From Candidatus Woesearchaeota archaeon (GTDB lineage Archaea; Nanobdellota; Nanobdellia; Woesearchaeales; ARS49), in the NCBI GenBank assembly GCA_023261345.1, contig JAHFPE010000003.1, positions 1 to 17,628 on the forward strand: DNA of 17,628 nucleotides, given 5' to 3'. Every line of letters begins with the position of its first letter. Positions within the stretch are counted from its first letter, which is position 1. The position numbers were made by a program, and so were the translations under genes. The notes beneath the pieces are model-generated. The model saw only the letters and a list, made by a program, of their open reading frames with translations, had not been told where the DNA came from and made no database searches. Shown here piece by piece: positions 6,910 through 13,158 of the stretch.

Positions 6910-8148
6910 ATGAAACTCCTTGAGTATAAAGGTAAAGAATTGCTTGCAAGTTTTGGCATTAAGATACCGCCAAGTATTCTTGTGAATAACAAGAACTACG
7001 TGAATCTTTCGTATCATAAAGACAAGTATCGCGAGTTTTTATTGGAGCACAAACAGGTAATGATTAAAGGACAAGTACTTGGGACAAATAGAAAAGAAAA
7101 AGGGCTCATTGCAGAAGCGAATGATTTTGAGAAGAGTCTTGTTATTATTGATGAAATGTATAAGCGAGTTTTTAATAATGTTCCAGTGAGTTCTCTTTTA
7201 ATTGAGAAGAAACTCGAGGTTGTGGAGGAGTATTTTCTTGCAATTCGATATGATGCCTCGGCAAAGGGTCCAGTTATTCTTCTTTCAAAAACAGGAGGAA
7301 GTGGAATTGAGATGAAATCAAAAAAACTTCCTCCTGCAACACAAGCTGTTTCAATCACAACCGGTCTAGCGTCATTTCTTTCAAGAGAGTTGGTGAAGAG
7401 AGCTGGCTTTTCTGGCACGGAACTCGCGCAAGTTAGCGCGTTTGTTCGCAGCGCATACAATTGTTTTATCGAGAGTGATTGTAGAACTCTTGAAATTAAT
7501 CCGATTATCAAAACATCTTCTGGACAGCTTGTTGCTGGTGATGCAAAAATAGAAATTGATAGCAACGCTGCTGCACGGCAAGAATTCTTAGGAGATGCAA
7601 CTGAACATGAGGAAATTAGTTTTTTGAATGAGCGCGAAATTGAGGCGCGCAGAATTGATCAGAGTGATTATCGTGGTGTTGCAGGCAAAACATTTGTTGA
7701 TTTGGAAGGTGATATTGCTGTTCTTGCATCAGGTGGTGGCGCATCGCTTGTTTGTATGGATGCGCTTCTTGAGGCAGGTGGGACTCCAGCAAATTATACT
7801 GAATATAGTGGCAATCCATCTCGTGAAAAGGTTGCAAAATTAACGAAGCTAACTCTTTTAAAACCAAACCTTCATGGTTGTCTTGTGATTGGTGGTACTG
7901 CAAACTTTACTGATATTTATGAAACTCTTTGTGGTTTTATTGATGGTGTTAAATCGCTTCCTGTTCTTCCTAAATATCCAATTGTTGTTCGTAGAGCAGG
8001 TCCCCGTGATGTTGAAGCGTTTGATATGCTTCGTTCTGTTGGAAAAGAAATTGGTCTTAATCTTACGTTATATGATGAGACTACACCAATGACAACTGCT
8101 GTACAGCAAATTGTTCAAAATGCTGCAAAATTTAGGAGTTCAGCATGA
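6910..8148 (+). CDS. ATP-citrate lyase / citryl-CoA synthetase beta-type (ATP-grasp) subunit
   Basis: A 412-residue ATP-grasp subunit that would activate citrate using ATP. The start MKLLEYKGKELLASFGI matches the succinyl-CoA synthetase beta/AclB N-terminus. The ATP-grasp core shows K53 (MIKGQV), the metal-binding N197 in TLEINPI and D211 in GDAKIEID. The C-terminal half is of the ATP-citrate lyase type, not plain succinyl-CoA synthetase: GGGAS (275-279), ANYTEYSGNPS (294-304), GGTANFTDI (328-336) and VVRRAGPRD (359-367). In ATP-citrate lyase the corresponding ANFT and RRGGP segments bind citrate. Length fits AclB (~400 residues). Its stop overlaps the next start (ATGA). Three-protein layouts occur in Hydrogenobacter-type citryl-CoA synthetase plus lyase, whereas Chlorobium-type enzymes have two subunits. 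Citrate as substrate is well supported by motifs but not proven. Confidence 0.86.
   Translation: MKLLEYKGKELLASFGIKIPPSILVNNKNYVNLSYHKDKYREFLLEHKQVMIKGQVLGTNRKEKGLIAEANDFEKSLVIIDEMYKRVFNNVPVSSLLIEKKLEVVEEYFLAIRYDASAKGPVILLSKTGGSGIEMKSKKLPPATQAVSITTGLASFLSRELVKRAGFSGTELAQVSAFVRSAYNCFIESDCRTLEINPIIKTSSGQLVAGDAKIEIDSNAAARQEFLGDATEHEEISFLNEREIEARRIDQSDYRGVAGKTFVDLEGDIAVLASGGGASLVCMDALLEAGGTPANYTEYSGNPSREKVAKLTKLTLLKPNLHGCLVIGGTANFTDIYETLCGFIDGVKSLPVLPKYPIVVRRAGPRDVEAFDMLRSVGKEIGLNLTLYDETTPMTTAVQQIVQNAAKFRSSA
8134..8138 (+). promoter_or_regulatory. Shine-Dalgarno-like site for the alpha subunit
   Basis: AGGAG lies 6 nt before the ATG at 8145, inside the end of the beta-subunit gene. Together with the ATGA stop/start overlap it fixes the start and suggests coupled translation. 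Confidence 0.6.
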
Positions 8149-9062
8149 CAGTTTTGCTTGATGCGAACACGCGTTGTGTCGTGTTCGGAATTACTGGTAA
8201 GGAAGGCAGCCGAGCGACTAAAGAGATGATTGAATACGGAACACAAGTCTCATGTGGCATCACGCCAGGCAAGGGCGGGACAGAAATTGAAGTTAAAAAG
8301 GTGTTTGATAGTTTGTCTGAAGCGCTTGCGTTTGATCCTAAAATTAATGCAGCGGTTCTGTACGTTCCTCCTCTTATGACTCTTGATGCTGCGACGGAAG
8401 CTATAGTGCACAACATCTCGCTCGTTGTTATTATTACTGAGAATGTTCCGATCAAGGACAGTTGTAAGATTCTTGCAATGGCAAAGGAACATAATTGTAG
8501 AGTTATTGGTCCTTCGAGTGTGGGTATAATTACTGTTGGAAAAGCAAAGATTGGCAGTATTGCAAGCAATAGAGAAAAGAAAGCATTCACTCCAGGAAGA
8601 GTTGGAATAATTTCAAAAAGTGGAGGGTTATGTTCTGAAACAGCTGCACTTCTTAGTAGGCAAGCGCTTGGTCAAAGTACAGTTATTGGAATTGGTGGAG
8701 ACGCACTCATTGGTACAACGATTGCTGATGCGTTGTTGTTATTTGAGACTGATGATGATACTGACGTTATTGTCATTATTGGCGAGATTGGGGGAATGTA
8801 TGAAGAGCAAGCTGCAGAATTAATAAAGCAAAGAAAGATTACAAAGCCAGTTATTGCGCTAGTTTGTGGCAGGTTTGCAGAGAGCATTCCTCGCGAACTT
8901 GCGTTCGGTCATGCTGGAGCAATTATTGAAAATAACACCGGAACTTCAGAGAATAAAAAAAAGGCGCTCGCGGATGCTGGTGCAATTATTGCAAGATATC
9001 ATCACGAAATTCCCGATCTAGTCAATAGAGAACTCGTGAGGATTAAAGCAAAACGAGAGTAG
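8145..9062 (+). CDS. Succinyl-CoA synthetase-type alpha subunit of the citrate-activating enzyme
   Basis: A 305-residue CoA-ligase alpha subunit, partner of the ATP-grasp protein upstream. The CoA-binding Rossmann domain shows VVFGITGKEGSRATKEMIEYG, then VPPLMTLDAATEAI (74-87) and ITENVPIKD. The ligase domain contains GRVGIISKSGGLCSETA, GEIGGMYEEQA with E214, and the phosphohistidine motif ELAFGHAGAI with H256, which carries the phosphoryl group between ATP and substrate. The segment GPSSVGIIT (122-130) differs from the usual succinyl-CoA synthetase GPNCPGIIT and leans toward the GPATVG of ATP-citrate lyase. In two-subunit citrate lyases this domain is fused to the citryl-CoA lyase domain as AclA; here it ends at residue 305 and the lyase is a separate gene. 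Expected product: citryl-CoA. Alternative: a succinyl-CoA synthetase-like ligase for another acid. Confidence 0.84.
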   Translation: MTVLLDANTRCVVFGITGKEGSRATKEMIEYGTQVSCGITPGKGGTEIEVKKVFDSLSEALAFDPKINAAVLYVPPLMTLDAATEAIVHNISLVVIITENVPIKDSCKILAMAKEHNCRVIGPSSVGIITVGKAKIGSIASNREKKAFTPGRVGIISKSGGLCSETAALLSRQALGQSTVIGIGGDALIGTTIADALLLFETDDDTDVIVIIGEIGGMYEEQAAELIKQRKITKPVIALVCGRFAESIPRELAFGHAGAIIENNTGTSENKKKALADAGAIIARYHHEIPDLVNRELVRIKAKRE

Positions 9063-9104
9063 GTAAAGATTCAGCTGTGAGCGTAGCGCGAACTGCTGAG
9101 TCTT

Positions 9105-9109
9105 GGAGG
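9105..9109 (+). promoter_or_regulatory. Shine-Dalgarno site that decides the citryl-CoA lyase start
   Basis: GGAGG lies 6 nt before the ATG at 9116. An upstream in-frame GTG at 9077 would add 13 residues and put this motif inside the coding region, so 9116 is preferred. Confidence 0.6.
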
Positions 9110-9115
9110 AACAAC

Positions 9116-9868
9116 ATGGAATTCAAAACAGGTATTAGCGCACTTACAGAAACTGACATGATTATTCGAGGAGTGAAACTTTCTGAATTAATCAGTCAGT
9201 CAACATTTAGCAATTCAATTTTTCTTATATTAACAGGCAGAATGCCTAAAGAAACCGAATCTGCAATTTTCAATGCGCTTTTAGTGAGCTGTATTGATCA
9301 TGGCATGGGCGTTGCGAGCAGCATGACGAGTCGTTTTGTTGCATCAACAGGAACTCCGTTGAATGGTTCAGTTGCTGCTGGAATTCTTGCACTTGGAGAA
9401 AAACATGGTGGTGCCGGCGAACAAGCGATGCTCATGTTTGAAGAGATACTAAAGTGTGTTTCGAACACAAGTGATCAGTACGCTGTTGTTGAAAGTTACG
9501 TTCGGCAAACGCTAAAGAAAAACAGAACGTTGTACGGTTTTGGTCATGCAGTGTACAAAGATGCTGATCCGCGGGTCACGCAAATTCTTACGTTGTGTGA
9601 CGAACAGCATTATCAACCTAAATCTCTTGGAATCGCAATGGATGTTGCATCGGCACTTGAATCTTTGAAGAGTAAGAAAATATGTTTGAATGTTGATGGC
9701 TTGATGGCGGCATTGCTTTTAGATATGGGTTTTACTCCAGTTCAAGCAAGAGGGGTTTTTATTATTGCAAGAACTCCGGGGCTAGTTGCACAAAGTATTG
9801 AAGAACAGCAGGAAGGAAAGTTGCGAAGAATTGAAGAGAAAGAAATTACGTTTGTGAAGCAAATTTGA
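9116..9868 (+). CDS. Citryl-CoA lyase (citrate synthase-fold), separate subunit
   Basis: A 250-residue citrate-synthase-superfamily protein, shorter than a full citrate synthase (~370-430) and the size of a citryl-CoA lyase domain. The N-terminus MEFKTGISALTETDMIIRG matches the W/F-KT-x-IS opening of citryl-CoA lyases. The active-site set is complete (numbered from 9116): H62 in SCIDHGM, H97 in GEKHGGAGEQA, H144 and R153 in GFGHAVYKDADPR, D194 in NVDGLMAALL, and ARTPGLVAQSIEEQ near the C-terminus for CoA/citrate binding. These correspond to pig citrate synthase H238, H274, H320, R329 and D375. It would cleave citryl-CoA to acetyl-CoA and oxaloacetate. It lies 53 nt after the alpha-subunit stop. 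A minimal citrate synthase is the main alternative, but its length and its ATP-dependent partners argue for lyase. Confidence 0.84.
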   Translation: MEFKTGISALTETDMIIRGVKLSELISQSTFSNSIFLILTGRMPKETESAIFNALLVSCIDHGMGVASSMTSRFVASTGTPLNGSVAAGILALGEKHGGAGEQAMLMFEEILKCVSNTSDQYAVVESYVRQTLKKNRTLYGFGHAVYKDADPRVTQILTLCDEQHYQPKSLGIAMDVASALESLKSKKICLNVDGLMAALLLDMGFTPVQARGVFIIARTPGLVAQSIEEQQEGKLRRIEEKEITFVKQI

Positions 9869-9869
9869 G

Positions 9870-9878
9870 TTTATTAAA
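9870..9878 (+). promoter_or_regulatory. TATA-box-like element after the citrate operon
   Basis: TTTATTAAA lies 27 nt before an ATG at 9897 and 31 nt before an in-frame TTG at 9901. The other boxes here sit 29-32 nt from the ATG, so spacing does not decide between the two starts. It may serve a very small gene (next entries). Confidence 0.35.
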
Positions 9879-9900
9879 TCGTGCCCCGGAAAGTCTATGG

Positions 9901-10035
9901 TTGGTAAAACGCCAGAGGCGTATTTTTTTATTACTAGTCCTCTGGCGTTTTCTCTTGGAAACTTTAGCATATGCAACAATCGGAGGTGCTATTGCAGTAG
10001 TAATCGTAAATAACCAAAAATTTATTAAGAAGTAG
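9901..10035 (+). CDS. Possible tiny membrane protein (TTG start, or an ATG-start frameshifted version)
   Basis: Weakly supported. From TTG 9901 an intact 44-codon frame reads MVKRQRRIFLLLVLW..., then LAYATIGGAIAVVIV, ending NNQKFIKK: a basic N-terminus, one hydrophobic span and a basic tail. Alternatively, ATG 9897 in another frame reads MVGKTPEAYFFITSPLAFSLG. It joins the same tail as SLGTLAYATIGGAIAVVIV if the AAA at 9959-9961 has one A too many. That version avoids Arg and Glu inside the membrane span and its codons look more like the neighbours'. A 13-bp inverted repeat (9906-9951) lies inside either reading, so the segment could instead be a non-coding hairpin. No homologue is recognised. 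Confidence 0.3.
   Translation: MVKRQRRIFLLLVLWRFLLETLAYATIGGAIAVVIVNNQKFIKK
9906..9951 (+). terminator. Perfect 13-bp stem-loop downstream of the citrate operon
   Basis: AAAACGCCAGAGG (9906-9918) is the exact reverse complement of CCTCTGGCGTTTT (9939-9951), with a 20-nt loop that holds a T7 run; TTTT closes the 3' arm. It begins 38 nt after the citryl-CoA lyase stop. It could end or stabilise the operon mRNA: archaeal termination mainly uses T-runs, here in the loop. A small mobile-element remnant or a structure within a small ORF are alternatives. Confidence 0.5.
10021..10028 (+). promoter_or_regulatory. TATA-box-like element before the frameshifted SRPBCC gene
   Basis: TTTATTAA begins 29 nt before the ATG at 10050, the spacing seen at the intact plus-strand genes. 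It supports 10050 as the original start of the broken gene. Confidence 0.45.
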
Positions 10036-10049
10036 ATACATCGTTCACT

Positions 10050-10437
10050 ATGCGAGAAAATAGAATTAGAGTTATTATCAATAAAGCCAATTGATGTTGT
10101 TTTTGAATTCACCATAAACCCCAAGAAAACTCATTTATGGATCCCTTCAATACAAGAAGAAATAGCAGAAGAATTTCCGCCAAAAGTCGGAACTCAGTAT
10201 CAAAATCGTGGCAAAAATTCTGAATGGGATTTTTACAAAGTTATTGAATTAGAACCGAATAAAATATTCAGCATGTCTGATTTAGAAGAAAATTATCACG
10301 TAAGGTACACATATAAAAAATTGAATGATGGACAAACTGAGCTGGAATATTCCGAATGGAAAGAAGCTGGAGAATTGAAGAATCCATTTACTAATGAACT
10401 GTTGCAAAATCTTAAGGCGGAATTAGAAAAAGGGTAA
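10050..10437 (+). pseudogene. SRPBCC (polyketide cyclase/dehydrase-like) protein, +1 frameshift near codon 12
   Basis: From ATG 10050 the frame reads MRENRIRVIINKAN and stops at 10092-10094. The frame one base on, without a start codon, runs from about 10084 to a TAA at 10435-10437 and reads KPIDVVFEFTINPKKTHLWI..., then PPKVGTQYQNRGKNSEWDFY. Removing one A from the AAA at 10083-10085 joins the two as IRVIINKPIDVVFEF. This is the classic start of an SRPBCC/START-like ligand-binding domain, giving a complete protein of about 128 residues. Later family-like pieces are YKVIELEPNKIFSM, YHVRYTYKK and the helical end NPFTNELLQNLKAELEKG. Such proteins bind hydrophobic ligands in a cavity; the ligand here is unknown. 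Either a true recent frameshift or a homopolymer sequencing error fits. Confidence 0.72.
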
Positions 10438-10473
10438 ATTCCTGGTAAGTTTTTGGCGGATTTTGCATAAACA

Positions 10474-10479
10474 TTATAA
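10474..10479 (+). promoter_or_regulatory. TATA-box-like element before the GT-C-like gene
   Basis: TTATAA begins 29 nt before the ATG at 10503, in the 65-nt gap after the broken SRPBCC gene. It predicts a leaderless mRNA. Confidence 0.55.
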
Positions 10480-10502
10480 GTCTCTGTCGTGGGAAGTATA
10501 TT

Positions 10503-12344
10503 ATGGAAGCTGTTGAGAGTGACTCGTCAAACAAGGGCGAGGTATTTTTCCCTTCAAACGACGATTTATTGCAAGAAAAACCAGAATCAACAAATGCAGT
10601 GAATGAGCAACCCAAATCCTCTGAAAGTCGTCTTCCTCTCATTGCAGGCACGTGTGCTATTCTCGTTTATCTCCTCGTTGCGTTTTCTTTATACAATCAG
10701 CTACAGCATCTTCCTGGTCCAATTTATGGCGGTGATTTGTACAGTCATCATGGGTTTGCGCTAAATTACATTGAGAATGGTTTTTGGACTGATCCGTATT
10801 TTACGAATAATTACGCATTTTATCCGTGGCTAGGGAATTATCTTTTCATCGCACTTTCTCTTGTTGGATTAACATTGATGACTGCAGAAATTTATGTTGG
10901 TTTATTCACTGTTCTGTTGTCTTCACTTGCATACTATTTCCTTGGTAAGCAGATGTTCAAAAAGCAAATTTGGGCAATTGCAACAATGCTTGTGTCGCTT
11001 ATGGTTCGCGGTATTCCAGACGGTGCGCCAAATCTCTTGCCGTGGATGATTACGATTCCGTTCTGGTTTGCATTCTGGCTGAAAGCAGAAGATTCTGAAA
11101 GGTTCCGAGATAAGATTCTTGCAGGGATATTCATGGGACTTACAGCGTTAAGTCATGTCGCGTATTTTTTGGCAGCAATTTCTCTGTTTGTTGTTACAAT
11201 TCTATTTGAGACATTACGAAAGAAGGAGCGCAAATCCGCGCTAACGGCTGCTGCAAAAATGTACTTGCCAATGCTAGGTGTTGGTTTTGTTGTTTCGTTG
11301 TTCTTTTACAGTCCTATTCTTTGGACGTATCACACGCAAACAAAAAATTTGCTGTTTCAGTACAATGGTCCTGCAATTGAGAATCTTGGAGTTAGTTGGG
11401 CGTTGAATGTTGTGTACGCAAATCTCATCGACAAAACATCGAGACTCACGCTTTTGCTAAGTGTACTCGCAGTTATTGGCATTGCTCTTGGATTAATGAG
11501 TTTTTCAAGAAAAGAATCTCGGTATCCACTTGTTTGGTTTGTTGCTGGAACCCTCACTCCATTGCATCACTTCATTACTGCGCCTTTGTTAGGACGGTGG
11601 GTTCTTCCTTCTCATTTGTTTGGCATCGTAATTCCTATAATTTTGTTCACAGTTATTGGAATAAAATTCATTTCCGGAACAATAATGAAGTATAGTAAGA
11701 ACATAAGGCCAGATAAGATAACTGCGATTACTCTTGTGATTCTTCTCATCATGTTTGCAGGCATTACATATCAGCGTGTAAATGAGTGGCACGCGAACCC
11801 ATGGGTGCAGTATGGAGAGCAACTCACACCTCACACGCAAAGCTGGCTTACATTAGGAGAGTGGCTTCAAAAAAACACGAACGTGAACTCTGTTGTTTTG
11901 ACAAATGACGAAGTGTGTTTTGCAATGAACGCAGTGTCTGGCAGAAAGTGCGTTTTTGTTCGAAGGACGCATGCGAATTATTTTGTGGATGTTGAACAGC
12001 GTTATGCCGACGGGATAGTAATGTTGTATGGTACAAATGAGGAAACAATAAGAACTCTTTTGAAAAATTATGATGTACAATTTGTTCTTACTGACGCAAG
12101 CTACAATCAACCAATTCTTATTGAGGCAAAGTTTGCAGATTATCTTTTAGAAAATAACGTTTCATTCGCAAGAGTTACTGCAAGAAAAGACCCTGCAACT
12201 CCTAACGCTGCGTTGTTTTCCATGCTTGTAATCAATAATGCTGCGCCAAGTAAAACATTGCAAAAAATGTTAGTTCCTGCTGTGCAACCAAGTGAGTTTC
12301 TGATGCTGTATAGGGTGAAAAATTCAACATTTATAAATAACTGA
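10503..12344 (+). CDS. Polytopic membrane protein, GT-C glycosyltransferase-like
   Basis: A 613-residue protein with a polar, probably cytoplasmic N-terminus (1-44, acidic and Ser-rich) and a first membrane helix at ~46-66. A large first external loop contains GPIYGGDLYSHHGFALNYI, with D78 and neighbouring His residues. About ten more hydrophobic segments run to ~residue 420. GT-C enzymes using dolichyl- or polyprenyl-phosphate sugars carry a catalytic or metal-binding acidic residue in this first loop. The last ~190 residues are a soluble domain, starting at NEWHANPWVQYGEQLTPHTQSW, with TLGEWLQKNTNVNSVVLTND and FVLTDASYNQ; such domains are common behind archaeal GT-C and AglB/PMT-like cores. 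I see no WWDYG motif of oligosaccharyltransferase. The best reading is a surface glycosyltransferase or related membrane enzyme; a transporter-like role is not excluded. Confidence 0.68.
   Translation: MEAVESDSSNKGEVFFPSNDDLLQEKPESTNAVNEQPKSSESRLPLIAGTCAILVYLLVAFSLYNQLQHLPGPIYGGDLYSHHGFALNYIENGFWTDPYFTNNYAFYPWLGNYLFIALSLVGLTLMTAEIYVGLFTVLLSSLAYYFLGKQMFKKQIWAIATMLVSLMVRGIPDGAPNLLPWMITIPFWFAFWLKAEDSERFRDKILAGIFMGLTALSHVAYFLAAISLFVVTILFETLRKKERKSALTAAAKMYLPMLGVGFVVSLFFYSPILWTYHTQTKNLLFQYNGPAIENLGVSWALNVVYANLIDKTSRLTLLLSVLAVIGIALGLMSFSRKESRYPLVWFVAGTLTPLHHFITAPLLGRWVLPSHLFGIVIPIILFTVIGIKFISGTIMKYSKNIRPDKITAITLVILLIMFAGITYQRVNEWHANPWVQYGEQLTPHTQSWLTLGEWLQKNTNVNSVVLTNDEVCFAMNAVSGRKCVFVRRTHANYFVDVEQRYADGIVMLYGTNEETIRTLLKNYDVQFVLTDASYNQPILIEAKFADYLLENNVSFARVTARKDPATPNAALFSMLVINNAAPSKTLQKMLVPAVQPSEFLMLYRVKNSTFINN
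12330..12337 (+). promoter_or_regulatory. TATA-box-like element before the 139-residue orphan gene
   Basis: TTTATAAA begins 32 nt before the ATG at 12362 and lies within the last codons of the upstream gene. It is the best match to an archaeal TATA box on the plus strand here and predicts a short-leader or leaderless mRNA. Confidence 0.58.
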
Positions 12345-12361
12345 GGATATGGTTAAGTATC

Positions 12362-12781
12362 ATGAACAACATTCCAGGCACTAGTTCAGAGGAGCATTAT
12401 GAATTTACTGAATTTCCCGCAGATGATCTTCCATTTGAAATTGGCAGTTTAGAGAGGGCTGCGTTTTCAAAGTTAGGTGATTGGTCACGACTTAAGAAAG
12501 AAAATGAAACATTTGGATTTTATTATAGAGTTGGTGTTAAAGAGAAAATTCGGGATGCCAGAGGAGATCTAGCTACTTGTTATTTGCATTTTGTAGTGCC
12601 TTTTACTAAGGAAGGGTATCTCATGACACCCCAAATTCAATTAGAAGTAGAGCAAAGAACACGTTTGATGATTTGCCTGACAGCTAGATTAATGAGCGAA
12701 AAATTAGGTAATGTGCTATCTGTGGGCGTCGTACCTCCTCCATATATGCTTGAGGAATTGGTTAGAATGTTGCCAACCTGA
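12362..12781 (+). CDS. Hypothetical protein, 139 residues, no recognised family
   Basis: I do not recognise this protein. It lacks a signal peptide and long hydrophobic segments, so it is probably soluble. The N-terminal ~25 residues are acidic and may be disordered (GTSSEEHYEFTEFPADDLPFE). The middle looks like alternating strands (FGFYYRVGVKEKI, CYLHFVVPFTKEGYL), and the end is mostly helical (QRTRLMICLTARLMSEKL), closing with VGVVPPPYMLEELVRMLPT. No Cys pairs, nucleotide-binding loops or catalytic motifs are visible. The gene has a strong TATA box within the end of the GT-C-like gene, 17 nt separates the two, and a stem-loop plus T5 follows 55 nt after its stop. It faces the ribosomal operon convergently. 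That the reading frame is a real gene rests on its promoter, length and codon usage. Confidence 0.7.
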   Translation: MNNIPGTSSEEHYEFTEFPADDLPFEIGSLERAAFSKLGDWSRLKKENETFGFYYRVGVKEKIRDARGDLATCYLHFVVPFTKEGYLMTPQIQLEVEQRTRLMICLTARLMSEKLGNVLSVGVVPPPYMLEELVRMLPT

Positions 12782-12836
12782 TTCTTTGTTCGCAAATCAA
12801 ATGCGCAACTTACCACAATAATTTTCTGAATAACGC

Positions 12837-12855
12837 AAGTAAATACTTACTTTTT
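12837..12855 (+). terminator. Short stem-loop followed by T5
   Basis: AAGTAA (12837-12842) pairs with TTACTT (12847-12852) across the 4-nt loop ATAC, and the T run extends to 12855. It lies 55 nt after the orphan gene's stop, in the convergent gap, and is a plausible terminator for the plus-strand transcript. Confidence 0.45.
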
Positions 12856-12873
12856 CACCACTTATTTTGGGGT

Positions 12874-12900
12874 AAAAGAAAAGCTTAACCAAAAGAAAAG
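12874..12900 (-). terminator. Doubled T-rich tract ending the ribosomal/RNA polymerase operon
   Basis: On the plus strand AAAAGAAAAG occurs twice (12874-12883 and 12891-12900). Read on the minus strand this gives two CTTTTCTTTT tracts about 36 nt after the rpoN stop. Archaeal RNA polymerase terminates at such T-rich tracts in the non-template strand, so this likely ends the operon. Confidence 0.5.
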
Positions 12901-12935
12901 ACATTTACGAGTTTACTACGATGCTCTGCAAAATC

Positions 12936-13133
12936 TTACGCTTTCTTAAATTGTCCAATAGTGTCAATGAGGTCGATGTGTCCGAGGAATATTGCTCTGC
13001 AGCAGTATCGTTCAAGCCCTAATTCATCAAGTATTTTTTTGCGATCTTCGCCTTTTGCAAGTCGATCGCAGAATTCTTCCCAGCACTGTGCAATTGGTTT
13101 TGAGCATGTCCAGCACCGTATTGGTATCATCAT
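12936..13133 (-). CDS. rpoN: DNA-directed RNA polymerase subunit N
   Basis: A 65-residue archaeal subunit N (homologue of eukaryotic RPB10), a small zinc-binding assembly subunit that contacts the D/L platform of RNA polymerase. The sequence opens MMIPIRCWTCSKPIAQCWEEF and contains the invariant LDELGLERYCCRAIFLGHIDLID core. The zinc ligands are the CxxC near residues 7-10 and the CC pair at ~44-45. Length is typical (55-75). The first two codons are both ATG; most relatives begin M-I-I-P, so the second (13130) may be the true start. It is the last gene of the operon, 25 nt after uS9. In many archaea rpoK, enolase and uS2 follow; here T-rich tracts and a convergent gene follow. The name refers to the archaeal polymerase subunit, not bacterial sigma-54. 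Confidence 0.95.
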   Translation of the reverse strand: MMIPIRCWTCSKPIAQCWEEFCDRLAKGEDRKKILDELGLERYCCRAIFLGHIDLIDTIGQFKKA

Positions 13134-13158
13134 TGTGCATCACCTTTATTGTTGAGTA

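Noticed and set aside
9906..9951. Inverted repeat as the ends of a miniature transposable element
   Set aside because: The spacer is only 20 nt, and I see neither flanking target duplications nor a second copy in the window.
9846..10124. A 92-codon open frame on the minus strand across the gap after the citrate operon
   Set aside because: It overlaps the end of the citryl-CoA lyase gene and both plus-strand candidates, has no promoter or ribosome site facing it, and its sequence is not protein-like; the plus-strand TATA boxes and SRPBCC similarity explain the region better.
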